Shown in pieces: positions 11,809 through 23,640 of a stretch of 64,000 bases of DNA (position 1 is the stretch's first letter; each line of letters starts with the position of its first letter). The position numbers were made by a program, and so were the translations under genes. The stretch is from Chionoecetes opilio (Eukaryota > Arthropoda > Malacostraca > Decapoda > Majidae): NCBI GenBank assembly GCA_016584305.1, contig JACEEZ010026277.1, positions 1-64,000 on the forward strand, written 5' to 3'. Under the pieces are notes generated by a model. That model ran no database searches and had not been told where the DNA came from. It saw nothing but the letters and a program-made list of their open reading frames with translations.

Positions 11809-13726
11809 GTAAGTCCTTTTTTTATTCCTATTCCTTTCCTTAACCCCTTGAGACCCAGAACGTAATTTCCATTGTAATCTGGGTACCATGAGACAATTTT
11901 TAGTGACTATAAGCAATGTTTTATAGCTGTGACCTGTTTAGTATCCTTGTCCACTAACTAATTGGGTATATTAAGTGACTTTTCGTAATTATATGGCTCG
12001 AAAACACACATTTTTTTATAGCCAAGGCAAGATCTAGCCGTGAAGGGTTAAGAGTAAAGCGGGCTAAGTAGAAAGTCCGTCAGTGTTGGTGAGTGGCCGC
12101 CATACACATACGTATTTAGTTAGTGGGGAGTCAATAGTGGCCCGCCATACACATACGTATTTAGTTAGTGGGGAGTCAATAGGGAGTTTTAAAAGGAGGC
12201 TGGACAGTATTATGGATGGGGATGAAAGGTGGATGTAGGTAGTATTAAGTAACAGGAACTACCACGTGTAGGTCTCCCAGCCTCTTGTAGCTTCCTTATG
12301 TTCTTATGTAAAGTCACTCCAGCTAAAATGAATCACTTCTCAGGCATTTCATATCCACAATCTTCTAAAAGTCCTATTTTTTCTCTCCTTTAGTAAAAAA
12401 AACCCATGCCTTCCTCCCTGCCACCTTGTCGAAACTATTGAACACTTGCAACTGTATGTAATGTTATCATCATTAATATCATTGCTGTCATTATTATTGC
12501 TTAACTGGGCCTCCCCCTTCTCTCTCTCTCTCTCTCTCTAAGGAAATTGGGAGAAACTGGTTCACAAATAGGGTGGTGAATGATTGGAATGGACTCAGTC
12601 GTCAGGTGGTCAATGCGGAGTCTATTGGGGTCTTTAAAAGGAGTCTGGATAAATTCATGGATGGGGAAGAGAGGTGGATGTAGGTAGAGTTAAGTAACAG
12701 GAAGTACTACGTGTATGTTGAGGTCTCGCAGCCTCTTGTAGCTTCCTTATTTTATGTTCTTATGCTAATCCCTGACTGCATGTTGTGTTTCGCCAGGGCG
12801 GGTCGTGACGTGGTGCGGCTGTGCTCCGAGCGCCCCGGAGGCCTGCGCGGCGCCCTGGTCGACCTCTACCTCACCGACACCGACCACCACTCCTGTATGA
12901 GGTAGGATACTATTATAGTGTTAAAACCTTGAGGCCCAGAACGTAATTTCCATTGTAATTTGGCCACCATTCCTGGAATATCACCACTCGATCCCGACTG
13001 AGACCCATAAATTCACTTTAAATATTTCTGCACCGTTGAGTGGCCTAAGAACACCCACATGCCCTGCCCATTAGCCCTACCTTCGATTGCGAGTGCATCG
13101 GAGGACACAGGGGGGCGGCATGAGCCTCTAATCACAGGCGTCACTATATAAAAACCCTGCCTGTGCCACCACGGGCGAGGGCCAACCATCACAGCCCTCA
13201 AGTGTGCCTCCAGGGCCTACCATCCCACCCCTGGAGCTCACTGCCTACAGGCGCTATAGGCACAGATGTAAAATATTAAAACAGGAACTACCTCGTGTAG
13301 GTCTCCCAGCCTCTTGTAGCATCCTTCAGTGTTTTCATTTTCTTTTAAAGTAGGAGTTGGAATGAAGTAAGTAGGAGGTGGAGATTGATTGAAAGCCGAG
13401 CGAAGCGAGGTGCTGCTTGATAGGCCGGGGGTCTACCAAGCAGCTGTTACTTGAAAAGCCGGGAGATTAATATGGCAATCCTGACAATATAACTCAGCAA
13501 TCTTCCACCTTAATGGAGGCACTTTTTTTTTTTTTTTTTAGAAAGTTTGGGATCCTTATGTGCGTGTGTGTGTTGCAGACTGGCCCAAGTGGTAGCTGAC
13601 CCACGCATGGATCCCAAGACCTTGATCAAGGTGACCCTGCATCGCGATCCTTCCTGCTCGGATCCCAGCGTGTTGAGTCTGCTCTCCGGGTACACCATGG
13701 AGCGATCCACCTGCCGCCCCACCTGA
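11688..13726 (+). CDS. DDIT4-like: DDIT4/REDD1 (scylla/charybdis) family gene, last three coding exons
   Basis: Family role: cytosolic, stress- and hypoxia-induced inhibitor of mTORC1 acting through TSC2. Exons 11688-11808, 12797-12901 and 13579-13726 join in phase (all phase 2 between them) to give 123 residues and a stop. Diagnostic block: DVVRLCSERPGGLRGALVDL, matching the LLRLxxxEPCGLRGaLLDV core of RTP801_C. It is preceded by an amphipathic segment (SKLQSVLRRGVERYL) with VLLP, and followed by VVADPRMDPKTLIKVTLHRD like the VDP..vpTfel.LtLr.D strand. The Cys of EPCGLRG is Gly here, and the C-terminus (SGYTMERSTCRPT) lacks the usual KKKLY-type ending and a stretch before it, so it is short or divergent. 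The first visible exon starts in phase 1, so at least one 5' coding exon is missing. I did not find it in 10630-11687; it would have to lie in or beyond the left palindrome arm, or be lost. Confidence 0.72.
11840..12051. mobile_element. TTAA MITE D copy in DDIT4-like intron 1
   Basis: TTAACCCCTTGAGACCCAGA at one end and TGAAGGGTTAA at the other, about 210 bp, same family as 20873-21081. Confidence 0.75.
12052..12796 (+). mobile_element. DDIT4-like intron 1: two LINE 3' ends (12167-12310, 12541-12773)
   Basis: Both carry the GGATGGGGA-GTGGATGTAGGTAG block and the CTTGTAGCTTCCTTAT tail. A direct repeat of about 55 bp (CGCCATACACATACGTATTT) precedes the first. Between them is unique sequence with a short (CT)n. 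Confidence 0.6.
12797..12901 (+). CDS. DDIT4-like exon 2 of 3, RTP801_C core
   Basis: Acceptor TTTCGCCAG, donor GTAGGA. One base completes Lys, then AGRDVVRLCSERPGGLRGAL and VDLYLTDTDHHSCM. GC-rich, unlike its surroundings. A LINE tail ends about 25 bases upstream. Confidence 0.75.
12902..13578 (+). other. DDIT4-like intron 2
   Basis: Begins with a truncated MITE D end (12925-12970), then unique sequence, a LINE tail (13270-13330), and a T run at 13522-13539 before the acceptor. No coding signal of its own. Confidence 0.55.
13579..13726 (+). CDS. DDIT4-like terminal exon
   Basis: Acceptor TGTGTTGCAG. LAQVVADPRMDPKTLIKVTL, then HRDPSCSDPSVLSLL, then SGYTMERSTCRPT and stop. Shorter than the family end by roughly a strand and tail. 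Confidence 0.7.
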
Positions 13727-13735
13727 GCACCAGGC

Positions 13736-13757
13736 GGGGCGGGGCGGGGCGGGGCGG
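13736..13757 (+). promoter_or_regulatory. Potential G-quadruplex in the DDIT4-like 3' UTR
   Basis: Four consecutive GGGGC units plus a GG, starting ten bases after the stop codon and on the coding strand, so it would be in the mRNA. Such runs can fold into G-quadruplexes; no function is claimed. Confidence 0.4.
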
Positions 13758-13797
13758 AGCACCAGCTGAGTGGTTGGTTGCAGGGCGGAAGGAATCG

Positions 13798-14063
13798 CAG
13801 TGCCGTTTCTAGCCTTTTGGGGCCCTATGCGAAATGCTGTTTGGGGCCCCATTGTGTAAAACTATGGTGGGGGGATTCCAAGCCCTCTAAGGGGGTCCGG
13901 GGGCACGCCTTGAATATTTAAATGCATCTATCTGGTGCACTTTAAGAGGAAAAGAGGCTAGATTCTTGAAAAAAAGCAAATAATGTCAGCTTGGGGGCCC
14001 CTTGGTGGCTTCGGGGGCCCTGTGCAACCGCGTAGTGATAGCAGAGAGTAAGAAACGGCCCTG
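13798..14063. mobile_element. hAT-type MITE E copy next to the DDIT4-like 3' end
   Basis: CAGTGCCGTTTCT start and AGAAACGGCCCTG end. Same family as 37742-38805, without the 24-bp expansion. No clear 8-bp duplication here. Confidence 0.7.
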
Positions 14064-14178
14064 GCAGACTCCTATGTTGTGGTATAAGTGTAATGCTTGT
14101 CGCCAAGCAGTGGTGAGCGTGAAGCTGCAACACCAGTGTGCGGCAAAGGACAGCGAGGCTCAGCGACAGGGCCTTGCC

Positions 14179-14386
14179 TAGAGTCTATTTTTTTAACGAG
14201 GCAAAAATTCCATTATATCCTAAGGTCTCCTGGTTAAAATGATGCCTGTGTTTACCTGATATGTTTAACTCTGATAAAATACAACTGGAATTAAGAAGAA
14301 GCCCAGTACTCCCTTCTCCTGGCATCAAATATCAGTCAGTAAGCAGCAAGGGGGCAGGATTTCCTCGTTAAAAAAAATAGACTATA
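14179..14386. mobile_element. MITE B copy
   Basis: GAGTCTATTTTTTTAACGAG start and CTCGTTAAAAAAAATAGACT end, with internal GGCATCAAATATCAGTCAG. Confidence 0.75.
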
Positions 14387-15289
14387 GACATCTGTGTAGC
14401 AGTAACTCTAGAGCAGAGTGTTGCAGCCTTGAGTTGACAGTGAGCTGGAGAGGCAATAGCCAGCTGGCGTGTAGGGAAGTACCTCAGTTAGTGAAGGAAG
14501 GTATGTATGTATGTACCCACCTAGTAGCACCTAGACTGACAGGGGTGCAGTCAATTCGTACGCAAGTAGTTTTGTACACCAGTAGATTCATACACCAAAA
14601 AGTTCTTTCGTAGTCTATATGAAACCATAGTTGTTTCGTACGCAGCTCAGAGTTGAACTTGACTACTAGAGTTACGAAACGACACTACGTATGTACGAAA
14701 AAACTAAATCAGTGTACGAAACTAACAAAACCTGGGTCATAATGGGGGTATTATCGAGAAAATCCTATGGTTAGTTTAGGAGCTACAGCCAAGCGTCTTC
14801 ACTGGGAAACCACACTCGCATAGAGTTGGGGAATATGCGACCAGTGGTGACGCCGTCTGTCGTCTGTCTGTCTGTCTGTCTGTCATCCTTCATAACATTC
14901 TAAAGCATTTATATAGGTAACTATTTCTGTCATTAATCATCACGCATGACATTCATTCTTCTCGCGGTCATTACTCCTCACTGTATATAGTACCATTTCA
15001 TGACCTTAGTAAATGTATGTATATATGAATAAATAACTTTTCGCTCCGTGGTTTAAGCGATAAAAGTCTTCCATAGCGCTGAAACATTAGGTACAAAATG
15101 TTCCCTTTGTTTTGCATCACTCATTCTTAATTTTGTGTTTGGGGGTGTCGGTTATGAACACACACACACACACACACACACCAGTGACACCACACACACA
15201 CACACACACAACACATACACACACGCACACATAAGAACATAAGGAAGCTAGAAGAGGCAATGCGTGAGACATCCATGTGGTAGTTCCTG
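14387..15289. other. Non-coding spacer
   Basis: Includes a stretch rich in TTCGTAC and GTACGAA words (14540-14740), TGTC repeats (14860-14884), (AC)n at 15158-15232 and a LINE tail (15228-15289). No gene seen. Confidence 0.55.
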
Positions 15290-15577
15290 TTAACCCCTTG
15301 AGGCCCAGAACGTAATTTCCATTGTAATTTAGGTACCATTAGACGATTTTTAGTGACTATAAGCAATATTTTATATATAAGGTCATAGCTATAAAATATT
15401 GCTTATAGTCACTAAAAATCGTCTAATGGTACCTAAATTACAATGGAAATTACGTTCTGGGTTTAGTATCCTTGTCGACTAACTAAATTGATATATTCAG
15501 TTACTTTTCGTAATTTTATGGCTCGACAAAATACAATTTTTCATAGCCAAGGAAAGATCTGGGCGTGAAGGGGTTAA
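15290..15577. mobile_element. TTAA MITE D with internal inverted duplication
   Basis: Usual TTAA ends, but about 80 bases of the left half (15300-15380) are repeated in reverse at 15385-15462, making a long hairpin before the normal right half resumes. Confidence 0.75.
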
Positions 15578-16574
15578 ACACTACCTACATCCACTTTTCA
15601 TCCCTATCAATAAAATTGGGACACACACAGTCACACACACACATACCATCATCTCTGCCCGCCCTAGTGTTTGTATATTTGTATATTTGTAACTTGAAAT
15701 AAATTGTAGAGAAGGTATGAATATGAGTGACGTTTTTCCATCCTTGATATCACTTAGTCATTTCTGAGTGGTTAAAAAGTCAGTTAACATAAGAGCATAA
15801 GAAAATTACAAGAGGCCGAGGGGCACCGCCCTTAAATGGGGGGCACCACCCCATTTTAGGGTGGTGCCCCCCTAGGCCCCTCCGCAGTTCCGCCACTCCA
15901 CACAACTAGTTATTATCGCTATGATTAGATTAGTGGCCATATTGGAAATTTATTCTTATTCTTACATTTATACCTCAATTTACGCCTCCCCGTGCAATAT
16001 TCAAGGCTATGTAAGGAGTAAGAAAGGCTATGGGGCTGTATTGCATGATATTACCCATTGACAAGGACAATATATGCACGATAAATAGGTAAAAACTGGA
16101 TATTTCTGGCTTCACTTATCTTATTTCTCTTATTTTCTTATGCTTTTTACCTCAATTTACGGGTTCCCGTGCAATATTCAAGGCTATGTAAGGGGTAAGT
16201 AATGGTGTGGGGCTATATTGCATGATATAACACCCAAGCAGAGGCAATATATGCACTAACTGGTTCACAAATAGGGTGGTAAATGATTGGAATGGACTCA
16301 GTCGTGGGGTAGTTAGTGCAGTCAATAGGGAGCTTTAAAAGGAGGCTGGACAATTTCATGGATGGGGATGAAAGGTGGATGTAAGGTGGTTTATGGAAAT
16401 GTCGCCGAAAAATTGGAACACTCGCCTACCGTAAATGAAAAATTGGAACACTCGGCGACGTCGGCGAGAATTCCTATCGGCGACAGTTCCAGGTATATAT
16501 GTATGTACCAGCACACTACACCAGACATGTACGTATGTATGTAGCAACACGTACACCACCCCGCGTCTGCATGT
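15578..16574. other. Non-coding spacer with hairpin, direct repeats and LINE piece
   Basis: GGGGGCACCACCCC pairs with its complement at 15838-15871. Two copies of a roughly 115-bp sequence containing CGTGCAATATTCAAGGCTA lie at 15960-16075 and 16135-16255. LINE 3' part 16262-16385. No gene. Confidence 0.55.
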
Positions 16575-17854
16575 TACTCACCTGTAGGCCAAGGGTGAGG
16601 CGGGTGACAGCGTTTTGGGTGCCAGGCCGGGGTGACGTTCAGGGCGGAAATGTGGGCGTAGCACAACATAGTGGGCGTGGGTACTGCAGCAGCAAGTGTG
16701 CCATGGTCTCCGGGAGGGTCCTGCACCAGGGGCACTAAGGGCACGGGGCACAGAAAGGGGCGGGGCGGGTATTTGCCGGTAATCCTTGAGGCTGTCACCG
16801 AGGCAACACGAGGCGCCTGACTGACTGACGGCGACATCTAGACCACAGGACTTTTTTCCATCTCCGTAGTTGTGGAGGAAAATCACTGCGGTATTGGGCC
16901 ATGGAGGTGATGAGGAGGGTGTGTTGTTATCCCTGGTGGTGTGGCAGGCCATTGGGATGAGGCGTGTGGCCGTGGAGAGGGCCAGAAGGAAGGCAGTAAG
17001 CGGTGTTTACCTCCATGTGGTCATCTTGGTCCCAGGGGCGGCGTCCTTTTTACCGCGCGAACTACTGTGAAGCTTTGAATTGATTGATTGATTTAATGCC
17101 AAAAAAGGGGAATGTGCCAGACATCAGAGGTGATATGGCACTATGGCAAAGCATAATAAAGGACCACAGACCTTCGTAATAACACCCACGGCTCTTCCAA
17201 CATGAATATAACATACATTATAAGGCGTAGAAACAAGTCATTCACGCTAGTCTTTTTTAAACTTAGTCTAAACTTAGTCATTCACGTCTTTTTTATTTCC
17301 AGCTCTGCTTAGAACATAAGAACATAAGAGACAGACAGACAGTGACAGACAGACAAAGAGACAGACAAACAGAGAAACAGACAGACAGAGAGAGAAACAC
17401 AGACAGAGAGAGAAACAGACAGACAGAGAGAGAGAAACAGACAGACAGAGAGACAGAAAGACAGAGAGAAACAGATAGACAGAGACAGACAGACAGAGAG
17501 AGAGAAACAGACAGACAGAGAGACACAGAGAGAGAAACAGACAGACAGAGAGAGAAACAGACAGAGACAGATCGACAGAGAGAGAGAGAGAGAACAGATA
17601 GAGAAACAACAGACAGACAGACAGAGAGAGAAACAGACAGACAGGCAGAGAGAAACAGATAGACAGAGAGAGAGAACAGACACAGATCGAGACAGACAGA
17701 CATGTAGATCGAGACAGACAAGAGAGAGAAACAGACAGACAGAGAGAAACAGACAGACAGAGAGAGAGAAACGCATAACCACCTACAATAGCCCCCTAAT
17801 AAATACCTGTTCCACACCTTCCCGACCTGTCCCCTCCTCTGCGTCCTCTGCTCC
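16575..17854. other. Spacer end: unique GC-rich stretch and GACA/GAGA tract
   Basis: 16575-17070 is GC-richer with no convincing exon. 17090-17160 is a dispersed repeat. 17330-17775 is an imperfect (GACA)n/(GAGA)n tract that gives long false frames on both strands. Confidence 0.55.
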
Positions 17855-18672
17855 CCTCCCTCGCTGCCCCACCCTAGGTCCCCTCCGCCCTAAACACCCA
17901 CACACCTGTTTCATACCTCACACACACACACAGAATAGGAATATACGAACGATTCAAATAAGACTATGTGGTATGTAGTTTATTGTAGTGTGGATGTGGT
18001 ATGTAGTTCCATATCTACCACACACACACACACACACACAGACAGACAGACAGACAGACAACACACACACACACACAGACACAGACAGGATCTAGAGACT
18101 ATCTATCTCTATCTATCAATCTTGCAGTTTTGCTCCTGCCCGTTGTGCTCTGCTCGTGTGGATGTGCCTCTCTCGTGTGGATAATACGTGTGGATAATCT
18201 AGCGTGTGGAACGTGTGTGGAGTGATACAGGATAGAGGATTTGTTGGGTGTGTCTGTCTGCCTCCTCTCTGCCTGGGCTGTGTACTGTGTTTAATTGTAC
18301 ACCAGGACTTTAGTCAGTCAATACAACAAAGGAGTGACCAGTGTTTCCTTGGCCTGTGAATGTTGATGAAGGACTTCGCTGATACAACTCGCATCACCCT
18401 GACACACCGAACTCGTCGCTGTTGAAGTAAGTCAAGCAGTGGTACTGTAACCCCTGTACAGCCTCAGAGACACCTGGAGTGTGTGGTGGGGTCCAGGGCT
18501 TAACAATATCCTTAAAAAATTAAACTATAGATAAATACAGCCACTAGGTCACTATACAGGGTATACACATACACTATAAGAGGACACAGCAAAACATTTT
18601 ACAAGAGAAGATGAGCTAAGGCTATGCAGAACAAATCCATGGCAGCCGAGTGTGTTCTGTGGCGGATACAAC

Positions 18673-18910
18673 CTGAGCCGTGTTTTTGTCGTCCAAGCAC
18701 CGTCTTGGATTACGAAGACCACTCCAATAACACTTGCTGATATGTGTGTTATACTGCTTTGTGATATTGTTTGCAATGTTTTGAACTGATTATTATTTTG
18801 GCCCCTACCAAGCTTGTTGTGTTTTTGTCGCAGAAACCAATCCGTTTTCAATTGTGAGAAAAAACGGTCTTCGTACCAAGACGATGCTTGGACGACAAAA
18901 ACACGGCTCA
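18673..18910. mobile_element. MITE with about 45-bp inverted termini
   Basis: TGAGCCGTGTTTTTGTCGTC at the left and its complement at the right; the middle is unrelated AT-rich sequence. Mirror copy 9582-9819. Flanking 17855-18672 holds only (AC)n and non-coding sequence. Confidence 0.72.
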
Positions 18911-20093
18911 TACCTTGCAGGGTTACTAATACACATTTCAACCTTCATCTAGGATCATTTTAATATGCTATTTACATAGACACTTTGGGAAGCTTTATAG
19001 CAAATGTGCTACCTCAAGGAACTGTGACTACTCTAGGTAATGACTGACCCGAGAGTTTCTGCATGAAGAACCATAATGAATGCAGGATTGATTGATTGTA
19101 TGCCAAAAAGTGGGAACTGTGCCAGACATCAGAGGTCCTATGGCACTATGGCAAAGCATAAAAAGGGTCAGGGTTATAGAGAAAGAGTGAACGGTGAGGG
19201 AAGGAGAGAGGAACGGCTTGTTACAGCAGGAGGGTTACATCAGATGAAGGATGTGTATTTGTTGCAGGAAGGAGATTAAATGACTGGGGGAGGAGGAGGG
19301 GGATTCCGGGAGAATGTCCGCAAGACAGGGAGGTCGGGGAAGGGAGGACAGAATTCAGGAACGTGTTTTGTATTTTTGTATACAAGAGGAGTTTCAGCAC
19401 AAGAAATGAAACATGAGCTGCTTCTGTAATGTCTGGTTGTGCATGTTCCCACACTGGTGATAGCCACAACCTTGCTAGCTTAACACCTTTATACAAGTAT
19501 TTACAGATATATATTCCTGACTGATATAAGTATATCAATCATATATCATATGCAACAATTTTTGGGGAAAACATTGAAAAACCAGCATATGAAGGTGTGT
19601 GTATTTACTTGTGTCTACCTCTAGCCAAGAAAGATTTGTTCACTTTAATACCTTTCATAAAGCCAATGTGTGGATTCAACCCAAATATTACTGACAAAAC
19701 AAGTGACTTTGATCATGAAAAGTGACCAACAAGTAAAATCATACTTGAGATCCTATTAATGCAAGGTTTCTTCTGCTTGGAGAAACGCTTACTAGTTTTG
19801 GGTTAGTCTTTTCAATCGTTCACACAGGAATTCCTGCGGAGACACTGAAGGTTTAAATAATAAAAAAAAGCTATTATTAGCTAAACAGAATCCCTGCCTA
19901 CAGCGCATTGCTACATGTTGTAGGCCGAGGAAATAGGACATGACATTATATAGTGTGAGTTGACAACTAAGCCGAGAGGATCACTCAAAGCCAAGTAAAA
20001 TAATTAATAAACCTATAGCATGGACAACAAATTAGAATAAAATTTCTTTCTTACAACAACAACATATATCTAAGAAAATCAACATTACCAATG
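18911..20093. other. Non-coding right-arm flank
   Basis: Mirror of 8411-9581. No frame is conserved between the arms beyond chance. No gene supported. Confidence 0.55.
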
Positions 20094-20316
20094 GAGTGAC
20101 AGTGACGAGAGACAGTGTCATGTCATGTGTCCACCACCACCACCAGTGACAGTGACGAGAGACAGTGTCATGTCATGTGTCCACCACCACCACCAGTGAC
20201 AGTGACGAGAGAGACAGTGTCATGTCATGTGTCCACCACCACCACCAGAGTGACAGTGACGAGAGAGACAGTGTCATGTCATGTGTCCACCACCACCACC
20301 ACCACCTCTCTTGGCG
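20094..20316. repeat. Tandem repeat with CCACCACCACCA blocks
   Basis: Four units of GTGACAGTGACGAGAGACAG, then TGTCATGTCATGTGT and a CCA run. Cleaner than the left-arm copy. Confidence 0.85.
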
Positions 20317-20693
20317 CTCACCAAATCAAGCAAGCATAAAAAGTAACAAATTGTATAAAGCTATCTTGGAGTCTCACTCATACCTTCTGCCTGTGGGCTT
20401 TATTGCTTTCTTCTTATGCTTTATCTACTAACACGACACATTTGTTCGGGTAGCACATGCTGAACTACAATCCATTCTTTTTCTTTTTCAGGATATTAGT
20501 CAGTACTGTAATATAAAATGCAATCTCATATCACCAGCTTCTTTGGCATCATTAGTCTGACTCAAAATAATGATCTATATATTTTTTTTCTGAGGAAACT
20601 TGTATTAATGAAACTGTTCTCAGCTATCCATCAGAATATAAAACATACTTTGATAAGCACCACATGTGCCTCATGGAGCATCATTTCATGCTC

Positions 20694-21081
20694 TTTACAG
20701 GAACTACCACGTGTAGGTCTCGCGGCCTCTTGTAGCTTCCTTATTTTCTTATGTTCTTATGCTATAACCATTTCCCCATATACACTTTGCTGCCAACAAT
20801 TCTGTTAACTGTGAAGTAAAAATACTCATTAAAATAACAAATTCATTATCCTGTCAATTCTGCTTCTTATGGTTAACCCCTTGAGGCCCAGAACGTAATT
20901 TCCATTGTAATTTGGGTTCCATTATACAATGTTTAGTGACTATAAGCAATATTTTATAGCTATGACCTGTTTAGCATCCTTGTCTACTAACTAATTTGGT
21001 ATATCAGTTACTTTTCATAATTTTATGGCTGACGAGACCATTTTTTATAGCAAAGGAAAGATCTGGGTCTCAAGGGGTTAA
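20694..21081. mobile_element. LINE tail (20694-20763) and TTAA MITE D (20873-21081)
   Basis: MITE D here is full length: TTAACCCCTTGAGGCCCAGA to CAAGGGGTTAA. 20317-20693 and 21082-21687 are non-coding flank shared with the left arm. Confidence 0.75.
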
Positions 21082-21687
21082 GAGAGAATCCCTGGCTAGA
21101 CATACGTACATATATTATGATAAAATGTATCTCTTCATAGCAAAGGAGTTTCTAAAGGAATAAATAGGGCATCAACTAAGAGTGTGAAATGAACTATGGA
21201 GTATATATTACCAATAGCAACTTTCTCTCTCTCTCATTGGAAGAACTTTTATACAAGGCAATAGCAGTTGTAGTGATGCTAGACTCAGTACTGCGCTGTG
21301 CAAAACCAAATGTAATCAGCCCACAAACCGACATCCTACTTTTAGCTCTACAATGTTCTGGTATTTACATTTGGCCACTGATGAACACTATGAAAGAACA
21401 TGGATAGAAACACGGGAATCACTCGATCATCGATTCTGATAAATATCCCTACTGGCAAATAAGATTGAAAAAAAAATATATATATCTTTTTTCACATCCC
21501 CATTCTTACCCAGGGGACACAAATTTGCCTTCAGCTGTCATACATATCTGGTCAGTCACAGTTTGCACTATGCTGTCATAAGTAGATCAATTGTCAATAA
21601 CAAATAATCAATATTCTTCAGTCATTGGCTAATGTTAAGAAGGTAACCCACAGCTGGGATATACGTACACTGGGCTCCCCATATTCT

Positions 21688-22073
21688 ATGCTCTGTTTTT
21701 TTTACGAGACGAAAAATCCTGACCCCTTGCTGCTTACTGACTGATATTTGATGCCAGGAGAAGGGACTATTGCAGTTCTTCTAGTTTTCAGTTGCATTTT
21801 ATCATAGTTAACCATATTATCAGGTCAACATAGGCATCATTTTAAGCACAAGACCTTAAGATAGAATGGAATTTTTGCCTCGTTAAAAAAAATAAGACTA
21901 TATGTTGTCGAATAGAACAGTTGTGATGGAGACTTTAACAACCACAGTCATGCAATACTCACTGATATTTGATGCCAAGAGAAAGGAATAGTACAGTTCT
22001 TCTTGATTTTAGATAGATGATTGATAAGATAGAATGGATTTTTTGCATCGTTAAAAAAAACGGACTATAATCA
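21688..22073. mobile_element. MITE B copy plus a second partial copy
   Basis: Full copy 21688-21903 with ACGAGACGAAAAATCC and GCCTCGTTAAAAAA ends; half copy 21960-22073. Mirrors 6425-6822. Confidence 0.7.
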
Positions 22074-22114
22074 AATCTGTTCAGAATATAATTATCTGTT
22101 CCGGAGCCCCACCA

Positions 22115-22491
22115 TATATAGTTTTTTTTTTTATTATGGTCAAAATGCAGTAAGGAAGCCATGCCCCCTGCCTCCCCTTCTATTCTACGGGGCAGCTGAT
22201 TGGTGCATTCCTCGTATCATCACTACCAATCACAATATGTATCTTCACTACTTAACAGCGGCGTGACCACTGGACAACAATCTTCACTATAGAGGGATTT
22301 TTTATTTTGTCACCCTCTGCAGTGAAGATTGCTCTGTCCAGTGGTCACGCCGCTGTTAAGTAGTGAAGATATTGTGATTGGTAGTGATGATACGAGGAAT
22401 GCACCAATCAGCTGCCCCGTAGAATAGAAGGAGAGGCAGGGGGCGTGGCTTCCTTACTGCATTTTGACCATTATAAAAAAAATAGACTATA
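22115..22491. mobile_element. Fold-back MITE A
   Basis: About 377 bp, near-perfect palindrome centred on a short loop (GGGATTTTTTATTTTGTCAC). Ends TATAG...CTATA, subterminal GGTCAAAATGCAGTAAGG. Confidence 0.82.
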
Positions 22492-23008
22492 GTCATGTCA
22501 GTTCTATTGATCCATGGTTATGTTTGTCACTGAAAACATTACAGAAAATATGCTTAAAGCCTCTTAATACGCATGACAGTCTGCTCGCTGTTAGTTATTC
22601 GGTTTTCAGGTCATATGCATATCATTTTCTTCATAAAAAATGTTTGTTATCTAAATTGTGCGTCCAGCCAACCCTTCGTCTATGGGGACCCCAGTATACA
22701 AAGAAAAACTGAACTTTGAAACCAGACTCTACAACCCTATTGCACGGCTACAAAAACATATCTTTAGGCTTTTGTGACTTTACAAATATACTCTAGATAC
22801 AGATAGATATAAACTGATAAATGTTCGGCAGCTTTCAATGAAGGCTCTTTGCAAGGCCTTCCACTGCTACTTTTCCAAGGGGGAGCAAAAGCAATATATT
22901 CCATGTATCATAATACCATAACCCTTAAAAATCAAGCACCGCTGGGCTGGTCCTTCCGTGGGCTGAAGGGCCTGATCCATGGGGGCAAATAAGTTGTCCC
23001 CTCAAAGG

Positions 23009-23329
23009 CAGTGCATTTTTTAAGCAAATATTACTGGGCGACATTCGTCGGATAGCCAGAAAGGTAAAGGCCTACCTGTTAAAATATAGTTTTTTGGATA
23101 CATCAACTTCACCCTTTTGTATGCTGTGTATAAATAAAGATCCTATGCAGTAATAAGAATGCACTTCTGGATCTAACACACACAGATAAGATGAACTATT
23201 GTATCCAGGAAGGAATTTATGAACAAATGTCTTGTCGCCCAGTAGCTTAAAATTGTTCTTACTGGGCGACAGTTTTCCATCACTGGGAGACATTTTGGTC
23301 GCCCAGTTGTGATTTAAAAAAATGCACTG
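23009..23329. mobile_element. hAT-type MITE with perfect 8-bp target duplication
   Basis: CAGTGCATTTTTTAA start and AAAAAAATGCACTG end, flanked by CTCAAAGG at 23001-23008 and 23330-23337. 22492-23008 and 23338-23640 are non-coding. Confidence 0.85.
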
Positions 23330-23640
23330 CTCAAAGGCCTACCACCTTGGCTCTTTGCAACAAAACCCACCAAGATACAGAAACTGATGTGTAACTACCA
23401 CATACATCACTACAATGACTAGATATCATAGTATTACCATTGGAGAAGAGGAACTTACTGATGTGTGGAGCCATGGGATAATTATATCATCAGAAAGCAA
23501 TAAAACCTATGCTGTATTTGATAGGCATCTCTAATTCTTAATCTGTGTTCATTTGAATGTTTGTATGATATATTATTCTAGTACTAAAGAGAATAAATTA
23601 TTAGATATCAACAGAGTAAGAAAAATTGAGAAGTGACAAA

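Noticed and set aside
17274..17817. Ser/Leu/Val-rich and Arg/Thr-rich frames of 106-174 codons
   Set aside because: Translations of an imperfect GACA/GAGA tract in all frames.
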